Origin: Amycolatopsis solani
GTDB lineage: Bacteria; Actinomycetota; Actinomycetes; Mycobacteriales; Pseudonocardiaceae
Length of the DNA: 64,000 nt
Direction of reading: 5' to 3'
NCBI RefSeq assembly: GCF_033441515.1
Contig: NZ_JAWQJT010000003.1
Coordinates: 1,612,001 to 1,676,000, forward strand
Made by a program: the position numbers and the translations under genes. How positions within the stretch are numbered: position 1 is the stretch's first letter; the number at the start of each line of letters is the position of its first letter. Below the pieces are notes generated by a model. The model ran no database searches, had not been told where the DNA came from, and worked only from the letters and a program-made list of their open reading frames with translations. Shown here in pieces: positions 33,505-44,490 of this stretch.

Positions 33505-35752
33505 CGGTGAGGTGCTCCGGCCGCACCGGGACGCGGGTGAGCGCGAGCCCGGTCGCGGCCCGGATCGCCGCCACGATCGCGGGAGTCGAGGAGATCGTCG
33601 GCGGCTCGCCCACCCCGCGCAGGCCGTAGGGCGCGTGCGGGTCCGGGCGCTCCAGGACGTCGATGCTCATCGGCGGCATGTCCAGGACCGTCGGGATCAG
33701 GTAGTCGGTGAAGGAGGGGTTCCGGATCTTCCCGCCGGAGGTCTGGATCTCCTCCATCACCGCGAGCCCGAGCCCCTGCGCCGAGCCGCCCTGGATCTGG
33801 CCCAGCACGGCCTGCGGGTTCAGCGCCTTGCCGACGTCCTGAGCGCAGTCCAGCGAGACGACCTTCACCAGGCCCAGCTCGGTGTCGACGTCGACGACCG
33901 CCCGGTGCGCGGCGAAGGCGTACTGCACGTGCGCGGTCCCCTGCCCGGTCTCGGGATCCAACGCCGAAGTGGGCCGGTGCCGCCACTCGATCGTCTCGTC
34001 GTAGACGTCGTCGCCGAGGATGTCCACCAGGTCGGCGAGCACCTGACCGTCGGCCGCGACGAGCTTGCCGCCGACCACGCGCACCTTGGCGCCGAACCGG
34101 GACAGCAGCCGCGACCGCACCGCCACGCAGGCGGCTTGGACCGCGCCGCCGGTGACGTAGGTCTGGCGTGACGCCGACGTCGAGCCGCCGTTGCCGATCG
34201 AGGTGTCCATCGGCAGGACCGTCACCTGCTCGACGCCCAGTTCGGTCCGGACGATCTGCTGCATGATCGTCACCAGGCCCTGGCCGACCTCGCAGGCCGC
34301 GGTGTGCACGGTCGCCGCGGGCTCGCCGCCGACCAGCTGCAGGCGCACGCGAGCCGTCGAGTAGTCGTCGAAGCCTTCGGAGAAGCAGACGTTCTTGATC
34401 CCGACGGCGTAGCCGACCCCGCGGACGACGCCTTCGCCGTGCGTGGTGTTCGAGACGCCGCCCGGCATGTGCCGCAGGTCGAACGGCCGCTCCGGCGGCA
34501 TCGGCTTGGCCCGCACCAGTTCGAGCAGTTCCGCGACCGGGGCGGCGGAGTCGACGACCTGGCCGGTCGGCATCAGGTCGCCCTCGCTCATCGCGTTGCG
34601 GACGCGGATCTCGACCGGGTCGAGGCCGCAGGCGTCCGCGAGCTTGTCCATCTGCGACTCGTAGCCGAAGGCGGCCTGCACCGCGCCGAAGCCACGCATG
34701 GCGCCGCACGGCGGGTTGTTCGTGTAGGTGCCCCAGCAGTCGACCGACGCGCTGTCCACTTTGTACGGTCCGACGCCGAGCGTGGCCGCGTTCGCGACCA
34801 CCGCACCCGTCGAGGACGCGTACGCGCCGCCGTCGAGGTACAGGCGCGTGCGGACGTACACGAGCCGTCCGTCGCGGGTGGCGCCGTGCTCGTAGTACAT
34901 CTTCGCCGGGTGGCGGTGGACGTGCCCGTAGAAGGACTCTTCGCGGTTGTAGACCATCTTCACCGGCTTACCGGTGTGCAGCGCCAGCAGGCACGCGTGC
35001 ACCTGCATCGACAGGTCTTCGCGGCCGCCGAACGCCCCGCCGACGCCGCCGAGGGTCAGCCGCACCTTCTCGGTGGGCAGGCCCAGCGCGGCGACGATCT
35101 GCTGCTGGTCGACGTGCAGCCACTGCGTTGCGACGTAGAGGTCGACGCCGCCTTCGGTGTCCGGCACGGCCAGCCCGGACTCCGGGCCGAGGAACGCCTG
35201 GTCCTGCATCCCGACCTCGTAGACACCCGAGACGACGACGTCGGCCGTGACGTCCTGAGCGCCGTGGCGGATCTTCACGTGCCGGACGACGTTGCCCCCT
35301 TCGTGCAGCGAAGGCCCTTCGCCCGCGACAGCCGCTTCGGAGTCCGTGACGGGCTCCAGCTCCTCGTAGGAAACGACGATCCGCTTCATCGCGCGGCGCG
35401 CGGTCTCGGGGTGGTCGGCGGCGACGAGCGCGACCGGTTCACCCTGGTAGCGCACGACTTCCGACGCCAGCACCGGCTGGTCGGCGTGTTCGAGGCCGTA
35501 GCGGTTGACGCCCGGGACGTCCTCGTGCGTCAGCACCGCGTACACCCCCGGCACGGTGAGGGCGTCCGTGATGTCGATCGCCGTGATCCGCGCGTACGGG
35601 TGCGGGCTGCGCAGCGTCACGCCCCACACCATGTCGTCGTGCCACAGGTCCGAGGAGTAGGCGAACTCGCCGCGGACCTTGACGATCCCGTCGGGGCGCT
35701 GCGGCGACGTGCCGACGCCGCCGACCGGCTGCGTGGTGACGGTGGTGGTCAT
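33497..35752 (-). CDS. xdhA: Xanthine dehydrogenase, molybdopterin-binding large subunit
   Basis: Catalytic subunit oxidising hypoxanthine or xanthine to urate at a molybdenum cofactor. The 751-residue protein has the xanthine oxidase family motifs GGVGGAFGGREDLS (about 230-243), CGAMRGFGAVQAAFGYE (about 335-350, with the Arg that binds purine), cofactor contacts in GGSTSASRQTYVTGG and the catalytic glutamate in LRGVGEPPTISS (about 722). ATG 35750-35752 overlaps the deaminase stop (ATGA). Last gene of the FAD-FeS-deaminase-Mo operon. Confidence 0.94.
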   Translation of the reverse strand: MTTTVTTQPVGGVGTSPQRPDGIVKVRGEFAYSSDLWHDDMVWGVTLRSPHPYARITAIDITDALTVPGVYAVLTHEDVPGVNRYGLEHADQPVLASEVVRYQGEPVALVAADHPETARRAMKRIVVSYEELEPVTDSEAAVAGEGPSLHEGGNVVRHVKIRHGAQDVTADVVVSGVYEVGMQDQAFLGPESGLAVPDTEGGVDLYVATQWLHVDQQQIVAALGLPTEKVRLTLGGVGGAFGGREDLSMQVHACLLALHTGKPVKMVYNREESFYGHVHRHPAKMYYEHGATRDGRLVYVRTRLYLDGGAYASSTGAVVANAATLGVGPYKVDSASVDCWGTYTNNPPCGAMRGFGAVQAAFGYESQMDKLADACGLDPVEIRVRNAMSEGDLMPTGQVVDSAAPVAELLELVRAKPMPPERPFDLRHMPGGVSNTTHGEGVVRGVGYAVGIKNVCFSEGFDDYSTARVRLQLVGGEPAATVHTAACEVGQGLVTIMQQIVRTELGVEQVTVLPMDTSIGNGGSTSASRQTYVTGGAVQAACVAVRSRLLSRFGAKVRVVGGKLVAADGQVLADLVDILGDDVYDETIEWRHRPTSALDPETGQGTAHVQYAFAAHRAVVDVDTELGLVKVVSLDCAQDVGKALNPQAVLGQIQGGSAQGLGLAVMEEIQTSGGKIRNPSFTDYLIPTVLDMPPMSIDVLERPDPHAPYGLRGVGEPPTISSTPAIVAAIRAATGLALTRVPVRPEHLTAT

Positions 35753-37089
35753 CTGGTCCCCCTCAACCGGGCGCTCGCGGCCGCCAGCTCGGCCGCGATT
35801 TCCGGCTCGTCCGCCTCGCGCAGCGTGGCGTCCTCGACGACGGCCTTGCCGCCGACGAACAGCCGGCGCAGCGGCGGGGTCGTGCCGAGCACGAGGGCCG
35901 CGACCGGGTCGGCGATGCCCGCGTAGTTCAGCCCGGTCAAGTCCCAGACGGCCAGGTCGGCGAGCTTGCCGGGTTCGATCGAGCCCAGGTCGTCCGCGCG
36001 GCCGAGGCAGCGGGCGCCACCCATCGTCCCCATCCACAGGGCCTCGCGCGTGGTCAGGCCGCGCGGCCCGCCGCGCTGGCGGGCCTGCAGCAACGCCTGG
36101 TGCAGTTCCTCGCCGAGGCCGCCGGACTCGTTGGACGCGGCCCCGTCGGCGCCGAGCCCGACCGGGACCCCGGCGTCGAGCAGGTCGCGGACCGGGGCGA
36201 TGCCGGCGCCGATGCGGCCGTTGGACGTCGGGCAGTGCGCCGAACCGGTGCCGGTGGCGCCGAAGCGGCGGATCGCGTCGGGCGCGAGGTGGATGGTGTG
36301 TGCGAGCCAGACGTCGTCGGCGAGCCAGCCCAGCTTGTCGGCGTATTCGGCGGGCGTGCAGCCGACCTCGGCCAGGCACTGCTTTTCTTCGTCGACGGTC
36401 TCGGCGAGGTGCGTGTGCAGGCGGACGCCCTCGCGACGGGCCAGCTCGGCGGCGCCGGACATCAGCCGCTCGGTGACGGAGAACGGCGAGCACGGACCCA
36501 CGGCGATCTGCAGGTGCGCACCCGGCGAAGCGTCGTGGAAGCGGCCGATCGCCGCTTCGGTGCCGGTCAGCGCCTCCTCGGTCGACTCGACGAGGTTGTC
36601 CGGCGGCAGGCCGCCGTCGGACTCGCCGCGGTCCATCGACCCGCGCACGACGTGCAGCCGGACGCCGATCCGCTGCCGGGCCGCCGCCAGCGCCGCGACC
36701 TGGTCACCGCCGTCGCGCGGGAAGACGTAGTGGTGGTCGGCGACGGTGGTGCAGCCGGTCAGCGCGAGCCGCGCCATCCCCGCCGTACCGGCCGCGTGCG
36801 TGATCTCGTCGTCGAGCCGGCCCCAGACCGGGTAGAGCGCGACCAGCCACTCGAAGAGCGTGTGGTCGGCGGCCATCCCGCGGGTCGCCCACTGGTAGAG
36901 GTGGTGGTGGGTGTTGATCAGGCCCGGCGTGACCAGGCACCCTTCGGCCTCGACGCGCTCGTCGAACTCCCCGGTGTACACGCCTTCGCCGACTTCGGCG
37001 ATGCGGTCGTTCTCGACGACGACGTGGCCGGACGCGTACTCCTCGCCGGTGACCGTGGCGATCGCCGCGTTCGCGATGAGCGTCCTCAC
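35749..37089 (-). CDS. 8-oxoguanine/guanine deaminase-like amidohydrolase
   Basis: A 446-residue TRZ/ATZ-type deaminase. Metal and substrate residues: LINTHHHLYQWATRG (HxH), LHTHLAETVDEE, VWLAHTIHLAPD, GSAHCPTSNGRIG and PVGLGADGAASNE (Asp). NTHHHLYQ with the CPTSN motif is what is seen in 8-oxoguanine deaminases, which feed 8-oxoguanine (as urate) or guanine into purine breakdown. Its position inside the xanthine dehydrogenase operon, overlapping both neighbours by four bases (GTGA and ATGA), strongly supports a purine substrate; exact specificity is inferred. Confidence 0.88.
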   Translation of the reverse strand: MRTLIANAAIATVTGEEYASGHVVVENDRIAEVGEGVYTGEFDERVEAEGCLVTPGLINTHHHLYQWATRGMAADHTLFEWLVALYPVWGRLDDEITHAAGTAGMARLALTGCTTVADHHYVFPRDGGDQVAALAAARQRIGVRLHVVRGSMDRGESDGGLPPDNLVESTEEALTGTEAAIGRFHDASPGAHLQIAVGPCSPFSVTERLMSGAAELARREGVRLHTHLAETVDEEKQCLAEVGCTPAEYADKLGWLADDVWLAHTIHLAPDAIRRFGATGTGSAHCPTSNGRIGAGIAPVRDLLDAGVPVGLGADGAASNESGGLGEELHQALLQARQRGGPRGLTTREALWMGTMGGARCLGRADDLGSIEPGKLADLAVWDLTGLNYAGIADPVAALVLGTTPPLRRLFVGGKAVVEDATLREADEPEIAAELAAASARLRGTR

Positions 37090-37553
37090 GCGACACCTCC
37101 CTTCGCGACCGCGCGCACCGCGTCGAGGATCTTCTCGTAGCCGGTGCAGCGGCACAGGTTGCCGGCGAGTGCCTCGCGGATCTCCTCGTCGGACGGATCG
37201 GGGACGCGGTTCAGCAGGTCGTGGGCGGCGACGACCAGGCCCGGCGTGCAGAAGCCGCACTGCACCGCGCCGTTGTCCACAAAGGACTGCTGGACGGGGT
37301 CGAGCGCGTCGCCGTCGGCCAGCCCCTCGACCGTGCGCACCACGCGGCCCTCGGCCTGGCCGGCCGCGACCAGGCAGGCGCACACCGGGACGTCGTCGAG
37401 GTAGACCGTGCAGGAGCCGCATTCGCCCTGCTCACAGGCGTTCTTCGAGCCCGGGAGGCCGAGCCGCTCGCGCAGGACGTAGAGCAGGCTTTCCCCTTCC
37501 CAGACGTCGTCCGCCTCGCGGTCCTCGCCGTTGATGGTCACGTTCAGGCGCAT
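37086..37553 (-). CDS. xdhC: Xanthine dehydrogenase, [2Fe-2S] small subunit
   Basis: Electron-transfer subunit with two [2Fe-2S] clusters. The 155-residue protein has the plant-ferredoxin-like set Cys40, Cys45, Cys48, Cys60 (CEQGECGSCTV) and the second, helical set Cys99, Cys102, Cys134, Cys136 (QCGFCTPG and NLCRCTGY). All eight ligands are present. The ATG at 37551-37553 overlaps the end of the FAD subunit gene by ten bases, and its stop overlaps the deaminase GTG. Confidence 0.95.
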   Translation of the reverse strand: MRLNVTINGEDREADDVWEGESLLYVLRERLGLPGSKNACEQGECGSCTVYLDDVPVCACLVAAGQAEGRVVRTVEGLADGDALDPVQQSFVDNGAVQCGFCTPGLVVAAHDLLNRVPDPSDEEIREALAGNLCRCTGYEKILDAVRAVAKGGVA

Positions 37554-38407
37554 GCGCGCTCCCCCGTCCGGTGTTCGTCCCAAGCCCAGGTCAACGTACG
37601 CCGCGCTAGTACCCCCAACGCGTGCTTCCGATACGCGGCACTGCCCCGGACGTCGTCGATCGGCTGGGCGGCCGCGCCGACCAGGTCGCCGAAGCGGCGT
37701 TTCAGGGAGTCCGGCAGCGGCTCGGGCGACGTCCACGGCAGCTCGGCGGCCAGGAACTCTTCAGCCTCCCGGGCCCGGCGCGGGGTGGGCGCGGCGGAGC
37801 CGATCGCGGCGCCGACTTGGCCGTCGCGCAGGGCGAGCGCGAAGGAGCAGACCGCGATGACCATGGCGTTGCGCGTGCCGACCTTGGCGAACTGCTGCGG
37901 CCCGGCGTGCGCGGGCAGGTGGACGGCGGTGATCAGCTCGTCCGGGTCGAGGGCGTGGCGTTTCACGCCGACGTAGAACTCCTCCGCGCGCAGGAGCCGG
38001 GTCCCCCGGACGGAGGCCGCCTCGATCCGCGCGTCGAGGGCGAGCAGCACCGGGTGGGTGTCGCCGGCCGGGGACGCGGCGCCGAGGTTGCCGCCGACCG
38101 TGCCGCGGTTGCGGATCTGCGGCGAGCCGACCGTGCGCGAGGCCATGGCCAGCGCCGGGAGGGATTCACCCAGTTCGGCGATCACGCGGGTGTACGGGAC
38201 GCCGGCGCCGAGCCGGACCGTCCCGTCCGATGTGGACCACGTCGTCAGCTCGGCGATCCGGGTCAGGTCCAGCAGGGCTTCGGGGCGCCGGTGGTCGAAG
38301 TTGAGCTCGACCATGACGTCGGTGCCGCCGGCGATCGGGACGGCGTCAGGGCGCTCGGCCTTGAGGGCCAGTGCCTCGGCGAGCGTCGCGGGACGCAGGA
38401 ACTCCAC
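37544..38407 (-). CDS. xdhB: Xanthine dehydrogenase, FAD-binding subunit
   Basis: Passes electrons from the FeS clusters via FAD to the acceptor. The 287-residue protein begins VEFLRPATLAEALAL and shows the FAD loops AVPIAGGTDVMVEL (about 22-35) and QIRNRGTVGGNLGAASPAGD (about 97-116). GTG 38405-38407 is chosen because GAAGGAG lies about ten bases upstream and homology starts here. First gene of the four-gene operon, divergent from pucR; the 124-base gap between them is the likely control region. Confidence 0.94.
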   Translation of the reverse strand: MEFLRPATLAEALALKAERPDAVPIAGGTDVMVELNFDHRRPEALLDLTRIAELTTWSTSDGTVRLGAGVPYTRVIAELGESLPALAMASRTVGSPQIRNRGTVGGNLGAASPAGDTHPVLLALDARIEAASVRGTRLLRAEEFYVGVKRHALDPDELITAVHLPAHAGPQQFAKVGTRNAMVIAVCSFALALRDGQVGAAIGSAAPTPRRAREAEEFLAAELPWTSPEPLPDSLKRRFGDLVGAAAQPIDDVRGSAAYRKHALGVLARRTLTWAWDEHRTGERACA

Positions 38408-38510
38408 TGTCGTTGCTCCTTCGTGAGGGCGATAGACCAGTAGACGCCGAAGCGGGCTGGGGCGGCAACGGCACGTCGCATGAAACGCACAGGAGCGAAA
38501 CCCGGCGCGT

Positions 38511-38526
38511 TTGTGCTTTCCTACAA
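38511..38526. promoter_or_regulatory. Candidate operator before pucR
   Basis: TTGTG-CTTTCC-TACAA is a partial inverted repeat (TTGT/ACAA) ending five bases before the pucR ATG, in the most AT-rich part of the divergent xdhB-pucR gap. It could bind PucR or the MarR protein; sequence alone does not decide. Confidence 0.3.
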
Positions 38527-38531
38527 GCCTG

Positions 38532-39854
38532 ATGACGACCGTGAAAACTCTGCTGGGCCTCCCCGGTCTGCGGCTGCGCCCGTGGGCCGGGGCCGACCTG
38601 CTCGACCGGCCGGTGACGCGCATCTACGTCACGGAGCTGCCCGACCCCGGACGGTACCTGTCGGCGGGCGAGCTGGTGCTGTCCGGCCTGCTCTGGTGGC
38701 GCCGCCCGGGCGACGCCGAGCCGTTCGTGGCCGCGCTGGCCCGGGCGGGCGCGGCGGCGCTGGCCGCGTCCGGCGCCGACTCCGGCGGGATCCCGGCCGA
38801 CGTCGTCGACGCCTGCGAGCGGCACCGGATCCCGCTGCTCGAGGTGCCGGCCGACCTGTCGTTCTCGGTGATCACCGAGCAGGTGGTGCTGGCGCTGGCC
38901 GCCGCGTCCGACAGCGCGCGCAAACGTTTGCAGGCCGCCGCGGACGCGCCGGTCGAGACGCTGCTGGAGCGCGCTTCGGCCGAACTCGGGCTGCCGTGCT
39001 GGGTGCTCTCGGGCCTCGGCCGGGTGATCGCCGGGACCGCGCCGCTGCCGCTGCCCGCCGAAGACGTGGTCCGCCGGTACGCGGCGCGCAAGTCGGGGCC
39101 GCTGACGGTGGTCCCGGTCGAAGGGCGGCACGCCGTGCCGTGGCTGATCGCCGCCGGCGGCCCGTTGAGCACCGCGCAGGCCGAGCTGGCCGAGGAACTC
39201 GCGGGGCTGATCGGGGTCACGCGGGCGCGTGCCATCCCGGCCGAAGCCGAGTTGCCCGGCGAAGCCCGCGTCGTCGCACTGCGGACCGAAGGCAGCGACG
39301 AGAGCCGGGACGTCCTGCGGGAGCTGCTGCCGGACGGGCTCCTGCTGGAGTCCACCGGGGACACCTCGTACGCGGCGACCACCCATCTTCCGTCCACAGT
39401 GGAGTTGTCCACTGTAGAGCCGTTGCTCCGGTCCGCGCGGATCCTCTGCGGGGTCAGCGATCCGGCGCCGCGGGCCGAGGCGTGGGAGACCGCGCGGTAC
39501 GCGGTGGGGGTGGCGGCCCGGCGCCCGGGCCGCGTCGTGGTCGTCCCCGCCGCCGAGGTGGCGGCGCACCAGCTGCTGCTCGCCGGGGCCCCGGACGGGC
39601 TGCGCGCGGCCCTGCGGCGGCGGGTTCTCGGGCCGCTCCTGGCCTACGACGCCGAGCAGCACACGGACCTGGTGCACACGGTGCGGGTGTTCCTGGAGTG
39701 CTCGGGCTCGCCGACGCGGGCGGCGAAGGCGTTGCACGTCCACGTCAACACGCTGCGCTACCGCATCGGCCGGGCGGGCGAACTGCTCGGCGCGGACCTG
39801 ACCGAGTTCACCGACCAGCTCGACGTCTACCTCGCGCTGCGCATGGAGGAGTGA
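38532..39854 (+). CDS. pucR: PucR-family purine catabolism regulator
   Basis: A 440-residue transcription factor with the PucR N-terminal domain (TVKTLLGLPGLRLRPWAGAD, then ELPDPGRYLSAGELVLSGLL) and the C-terminal CdaR/PucR helix-turn-helix (FLECSGSPTRAAKALHVHVN, then TLRYRIGRAGELLG). PucR proteins activate purine breakdown genes in response to purine intermediates. It is divergent from the xanthine dehydrogenase operon and one base ahead of a MarR gene, so it should control both the xdh operon and itself. ATG 38532 chosen; an upstream TTG would add seven residues. Confidence 0.92.
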   Translation: MTTVKTLLGLPGLRLRPWAGADLLDRPVTRIYVTELPDPGRYLSAGELVLSGLLWWRRPGDAEPFVAALARAGAAALAASGADSGGIPADVVDACERHRIPLLEVPADLSFSVITEQVVLALAAASDSARKRLQAAADAPVETLLERASAELGLPCWVLSGLGRVIAGTAPLPLPAEDVVRRYAARKSGPLTVVPVEGRHAVPWLIAAGGPLSTAQAELAEELAGLIGVTRARAIPAEAELPGEARVVALRTEGSDESRDVLRELLPDGLLLESTGDTSYAATTHLPSTVELSTVEPLLRSARILCGVSDPAPRAEAWETARYAVGVAARRPGRVVVVPAAEVAAHQLLLAGAPDGLRAALRRRVLGPLLAYDAEQHTDLVHTVRVFLECSGSPTRAAKALHVHVNTLRYRIGRAGELLGADLTEFTDQLDVYLALRMEE

Positions 39855-39855
39855 A

Positions 39856-40338
39856 GTGGAGATCACGTCGGCACAGCAGGCCGGGTACGACCCGCGGATC
39901 CTGGCCTTCGGCCGGCTCCAGGGCGCGGCGAACCGCCTCGAGTACCTGCTCGGGCGGGAGCTGGAACGCGAATGCGGGATCACGCACCTGATGTACGAGG
40001 TGCTGCTGATCGTCGGCCGCGCGGGCCCGGACGGGCTGACGATGCGCTCGATCGCGCAGGAGCAGGTCCTGACAACGGGCGGCGCGACCCGGCTGGTCGA
40101 CCGGATGGCGGCGCTCGACCTGGTGACCCGCACCCCGTCCCCCCGCGACGGCCGCGTCCAGCTGGTGCGGCTGACCCCGCTGGGCGAGGAGACGACGGTC
40201 CGGGCCAGCCGCCTGCACGTGGAGAACATCGAGCAGTTCTTCTTCCGGCCGGTCCCGGCGGAGCACCGGGAGCGCTTCGCCGACGACTTGCGGGCATTGA
40301 GCCACGCGGCCCGCGACGCCCTCCCCCGGCTGCGCTGA
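39856..40338 (+). CDS. MarR-family transcriptional regulator
   Basis: A 160-residue winged-helix protein: MYEVLLIVGRAGPDGLTMRS leads into the recognition helix TGGATRLVDRMAALDLV, and RTPSPRDGRVQLVRLTPLG is the wing. The GTG start is one base after the pucR stop, so the two regulators are made from one mRNA. Being linked to pucR suggests a role in purine or urate sensing (some MarR proteins, such as HucR and PecS types, bind urate), but this protein lacks the long N-terminal helix of that group as far as I can see. Confidence 0.87.
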   Translation: MEITSAQQAGYDPRILAFGRLQGAANRLEYLLGRELERECGITHLMYEVLLIVGRAGPDGLTMRSIAQEQVLTTGGATRLVDRMAALDLVTRTPSPRDGRVQLVRLTPLGEETTVRASRLHVENIEQFFFRPVPAEHRERFADDLRALSHAARDALPRLR

Positions 40339-40425
40339 AGCGCCCCAATGTGGCGTTCGGTGCGTCCAGCGCACCCAATGTGGCGTTCGGTGCGTCTGAC
40401 GCAACCAACGCCACATTGGGGCGCT
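40339..40425. repeat. Composite repeat: 19-pair inverted repeat enclosing a 23-base direct repeat
   Basis: 40339-40357 pairs perfectly with 40407-40425. The left arm also begins a 23-base direct repeat (40344-40366 and 40374-40396, identical). Each direct-repeat end forms a small further hairpin (GGTGCG/CGCACC; TGCGT/ACGCA). It starts at the marR stop, so it may act as a terminator, but the compound layout looks like a REP-type dispersed element that has gained a second half-unit. Confidence 0.65.
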
Positions 40426-40466
40426 CGGGGCGGGCGGCCGGCTGCGGTGAGGCACACTGTCCCAGC

Positions 40467-41693
40467 GTGGGCAAGAAGAACCGCCGCAAGCGCGTAGCCG
40501 TCGAGGAAGCCGTCCCGTGGGCCGGGGCGGCCGCGACCGCCGAGGAAGCCCGCGACGCGCTGCTCACCGCCGGCTACGAGGTCGCGCGGGGTGTCCCCGG
40601 TGCGGCCCGGAAGCACGCGGACCGGTTCGCTCCCGGCCTCGACTTGCCCGCCGCGCTGGCCGACGCCGCCGACCTGGCCGGGCAGCAGCTGATCAGCCGG
40701 GTCTGCCGGGGCGGCTGGCTACCCATGGACCTCGACCAAGCCGCCCGACGGCACGTCGACGACTTCGCCCGGTCCTTCCTGCTCGACACGCTCGCCGCGT
40801 ACGTCGAGCGGTTCGCGCCGGCCACCGTGCACCCCCGCTGGCGGGAGCAGCTCGAAGACACCGGCGCCACGCACTGGTGGCCGGAGCCGCACCTGACGCA
40901 CTGGGCGGCGAAGCACATCCTGACCCCGGCCGAGGCGCTGACGACGGTGATCGAGGCGCTCGGCTTCCTGCTCACCCTGCCGGCCGTCACGCCCGTCCTG
41001 CCCGCGCCGGGGACCGCGGCACCGCAGCGGCCGGCGCACCACGCCGTCGACGAGAAGAAGCTCGGCCGGGTTCGCGCGCTGCTGGCGAAGGCCGAGTCGA
41101 GCTCGTTCCCCGACGAGGCCGAGGCCCTGTCGGCGAAGGCGCAGGAGCTGATGACCCGCTACGCCCTCGACCGCGTGCTGGTCGAGGCGGGTGAGGCCGC
41201 GCCCGACGTGCCGTCGGCCCGGCGGATCTGGCTCGACACGCCTTACGTCGACGCCAAGTCGCTGCTGGTCCACGTCGTCTCGAAGGCCAACCGGTGCCGC
41301 GCGATCTTCGACCCGCGCTGGGGGTTCGTCACCGTCGTCGGCGACGAGGACGACCTGGACGCCGTCGAGCTGCTGACGACGTCCCTGCTCGTCCAGGCGA
41401 CGCGGGCGATGATCGCCGACCCGGCCGGGCGGTCCCGGGCGTTCCGGAAGTCGTTCCTCGTCGCCTACGCCACCCGGATCGGCGAGCGGCTCGACCAGGC
41501 CGCCGAAGCGACGATCGCGGACTCGCCGGACCCGGCCCGGCTGCTGCCGGTGCTGGCGTCGCACGAGCTGAAGGTGGCGTCGGCCTTCAGCGAGCGGTTC
41601 CCCGAAGTGGTGAGCAAATCGGTGACCGTGCGCAGCCACGAAGGCTGGGGCGCGGGCCGCGAGGCCGCCGACCGCGCCCGGCTCGGCGAGTGA
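40467..41693 (+). CDS. DUF2786 domain protein
   Basis: A 408-residue protein of unknown function. The DUF2786 segment is clear at about 190-235 (EKKLGRVRALLAKAESSSFP, then DEAEALSAKAQELMTRYALD). The N-terminus is basic (GKKNRRKRVAV), the first half is helical with tryptophan-rich patches (THWWPEPHLTHWAAKHIL), and the C-terminal part follows the usual DUF2786 companion region. Members are common in phages and actinobacterial chromosomes; no activity is known. The GTG start has no clear Shine-Dalgarno, and a leaderless transcript is possible. Confidence 0.85.
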   Translation: MGKKNRRKRVAVEEAVPWAGAAATAEEARDALLTAGYEVARGVPGAARKHADRFAPGLDLPAALADAADLAGQQLISRVCRGGWLPMDLDQAARRHVDDFARSFLLDTLAAYVERFAPATVHPRWREQLEDTGATHWWPEPHLTHWAAKHILTPAEALTTVIEALGFLLTLPAVTPVLPAPGTAAPQRPAHHAVDEKKLGRVRALLAKAESSSFPDEAEALSAKAQELMTRYALDRVLVEAGEAAPDVPSARRIWLDTPYVDAKSLLVHVVSKANRCRAIFDPRWGFVTVVGDEDDLDAVELLTTSLLVQATRAMIADPAGRSRAFRKSFLVAYATRIGERLDQAAEATIADSPDPARLLPVLASHELKVASAFSERFPEVVSKSVTVRSHEGWGAGREAADRARLGE

Positions 41694-41696
41694 CCC

Positions 41697-42884
41697 TCAG
41701 CCCTCGCGCCGCGCGTACTTCTCCAGCTCCGGCCGCCCGAACGGCAGCTCGCCCCCGTCGAGTGCGCCGCAGTCGAGCCCGCGCAGCAAGTACACCGCCA
41801 GTGCCTGGGCCGTCGCCGGCTCGTCCAGCACTCCCCCGGCCACCTTCGACGCGTACGCCGTCAGCCGCTCGACCGCCTCGGGGAAGCCCGAGCGGTAGAA
41901 CCGGTACGTCGCCGCGAACCGCGTCGGGAGCTGGTGGGGGTGCAGGTCCCAGCCCTGGTAGAAGCCGCGTTCCAGCGACCGCCGCACCAGGCGCAGGTGT
42001 TCGGCCCACGCCGCGGGCAGGGCGTCGCCGACCGGGAGCTTGTTCGTCGAGCCGTCCGACAGCCGGACGCCCGTGCCCGCCGCCGCGACCTGCATCAGGC
42101 CCTTGGCGAGGTCCGCCACCGGGTGCTCCATGCTCTGGTACGCCGCCGCGATGCCGAGGCCCGCGCTGTAGTCGTACGTCCCGTAGTGCAGCCCCGAGCA
42201 CCGGCCGTCGGCCGCCTGCACGATCCGCGGCACCGAGAGCGTCCCGTCGAGGTCCACAATGGACTGGGACGTCTCGATCTGGACCTCGAACCGGAGCGTG
42301 CCCGCGGCGAGCTCGTACGCGGATTCCAGCCGGGCCAGCACTTCCGCCGCCACCGAGACCTGCTCGATCGCCGTCACCTTCGGCAGCGTGACGACGAACC
42401 CGGGCGGCAGCGGGCCATTGTCCAGCAGCCCGGTGAGGAACAGGTCGAGCGTGCGGATCCCGCGCCGGCGCGTCGCCGCTTCGAAGCTCTTGAACCGGAT
42501 GCCGCAGAACGGCGTGCCGCCGGTGGTGGCCAGGGTGTGCCCGGCCGCCAGCGCGGCGGCGTCCTCGACGTCGTCGGGTACGCGGCCGTAGCCGTCCTCG
42601 AAGTCGATCCGCAGGTCCTCGATCGGCTCGGTGAGCAGCTTGGCGCGCACGCGTTCGTACTCGTCCGGGGCCAGGCCGAGCAGGTCTTCGTGCTCGACGA
42701 AGACGCGCATCGCGCGCTTGCCCCAGTCGGCGACCAGGCGCGTCCGGTACTGCGACGCCGGCACGTACACCGTGTGCACCGGCTGCCGTCCCGGCCGCTC
42801 GCCCGGGTACGCCGCCGCGACGCGCGCGTCGGCCGAAGCCAGGCGCGCGTCCGCGGCGGCGTAGACGTCTTCGGGAAGACGCAC
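41697..42884 (-). CDS. HpcH/HpaI aldolase / citrate lyase-like protein (DUF6986)
   Basis: A 395-residue CitE-like TIM-barrel protein: DLRIDFEDGYG, GIRFKSFEAATRRRGIRTLD, FEVQIETSQSIVDLDGTLSV (metal-binding Glu/Asp) and GWDLHPHQLPTRFAATY. The family usually cleaves or forms carbon-carbon bonds in hydroxy acids or their CoA esters. Its start lies directly against the malate synthase stop, without a gap, so the pair is translated together; a role in glyoxylate or malate-type acid metabolism is likely. Exact reaction unknown. Confidence 0.82.
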   Translation of the reverse strand: MRLPEDVYAAADARLASADARVAAAYPGERPGRQPVHTVYVPASQYRTRLVADWGKRAMRVFVEHEDLLGLAPDEYERVRAKLLTEPIEDLRIDFEDGYGRVPDDVEDAAALAAGHTLATTGGTPFCGIRFKSFEAATRRRGIRTLDLFLTGLLDNGPLPPGFVVTLPKVTAIEQVSVAAEVLARLESAYELAAGTLRFEVQIETSQSIVDLDGTLSVPRIVQAADGRCSGLHYGTYDYSAGLGIAAAYQSMEHPVADLAKGLMQVAAAGTGVRLSDGSTNKLPVGDALPAAWAEHLRLVRRSLERGFYQGWDLHPHQLPTRFAATYRFYRSGFPEAVERLTAYASKVAGGVLDEPATAQALAVYLLRGLDCGALDGGELPFGRPELEKYARREG

Positions 42885-44462
<1,578 letters not shown>

Positions 44463-44490
44463 GGGGAAACACCTCGAGGGTTCGGATCTT

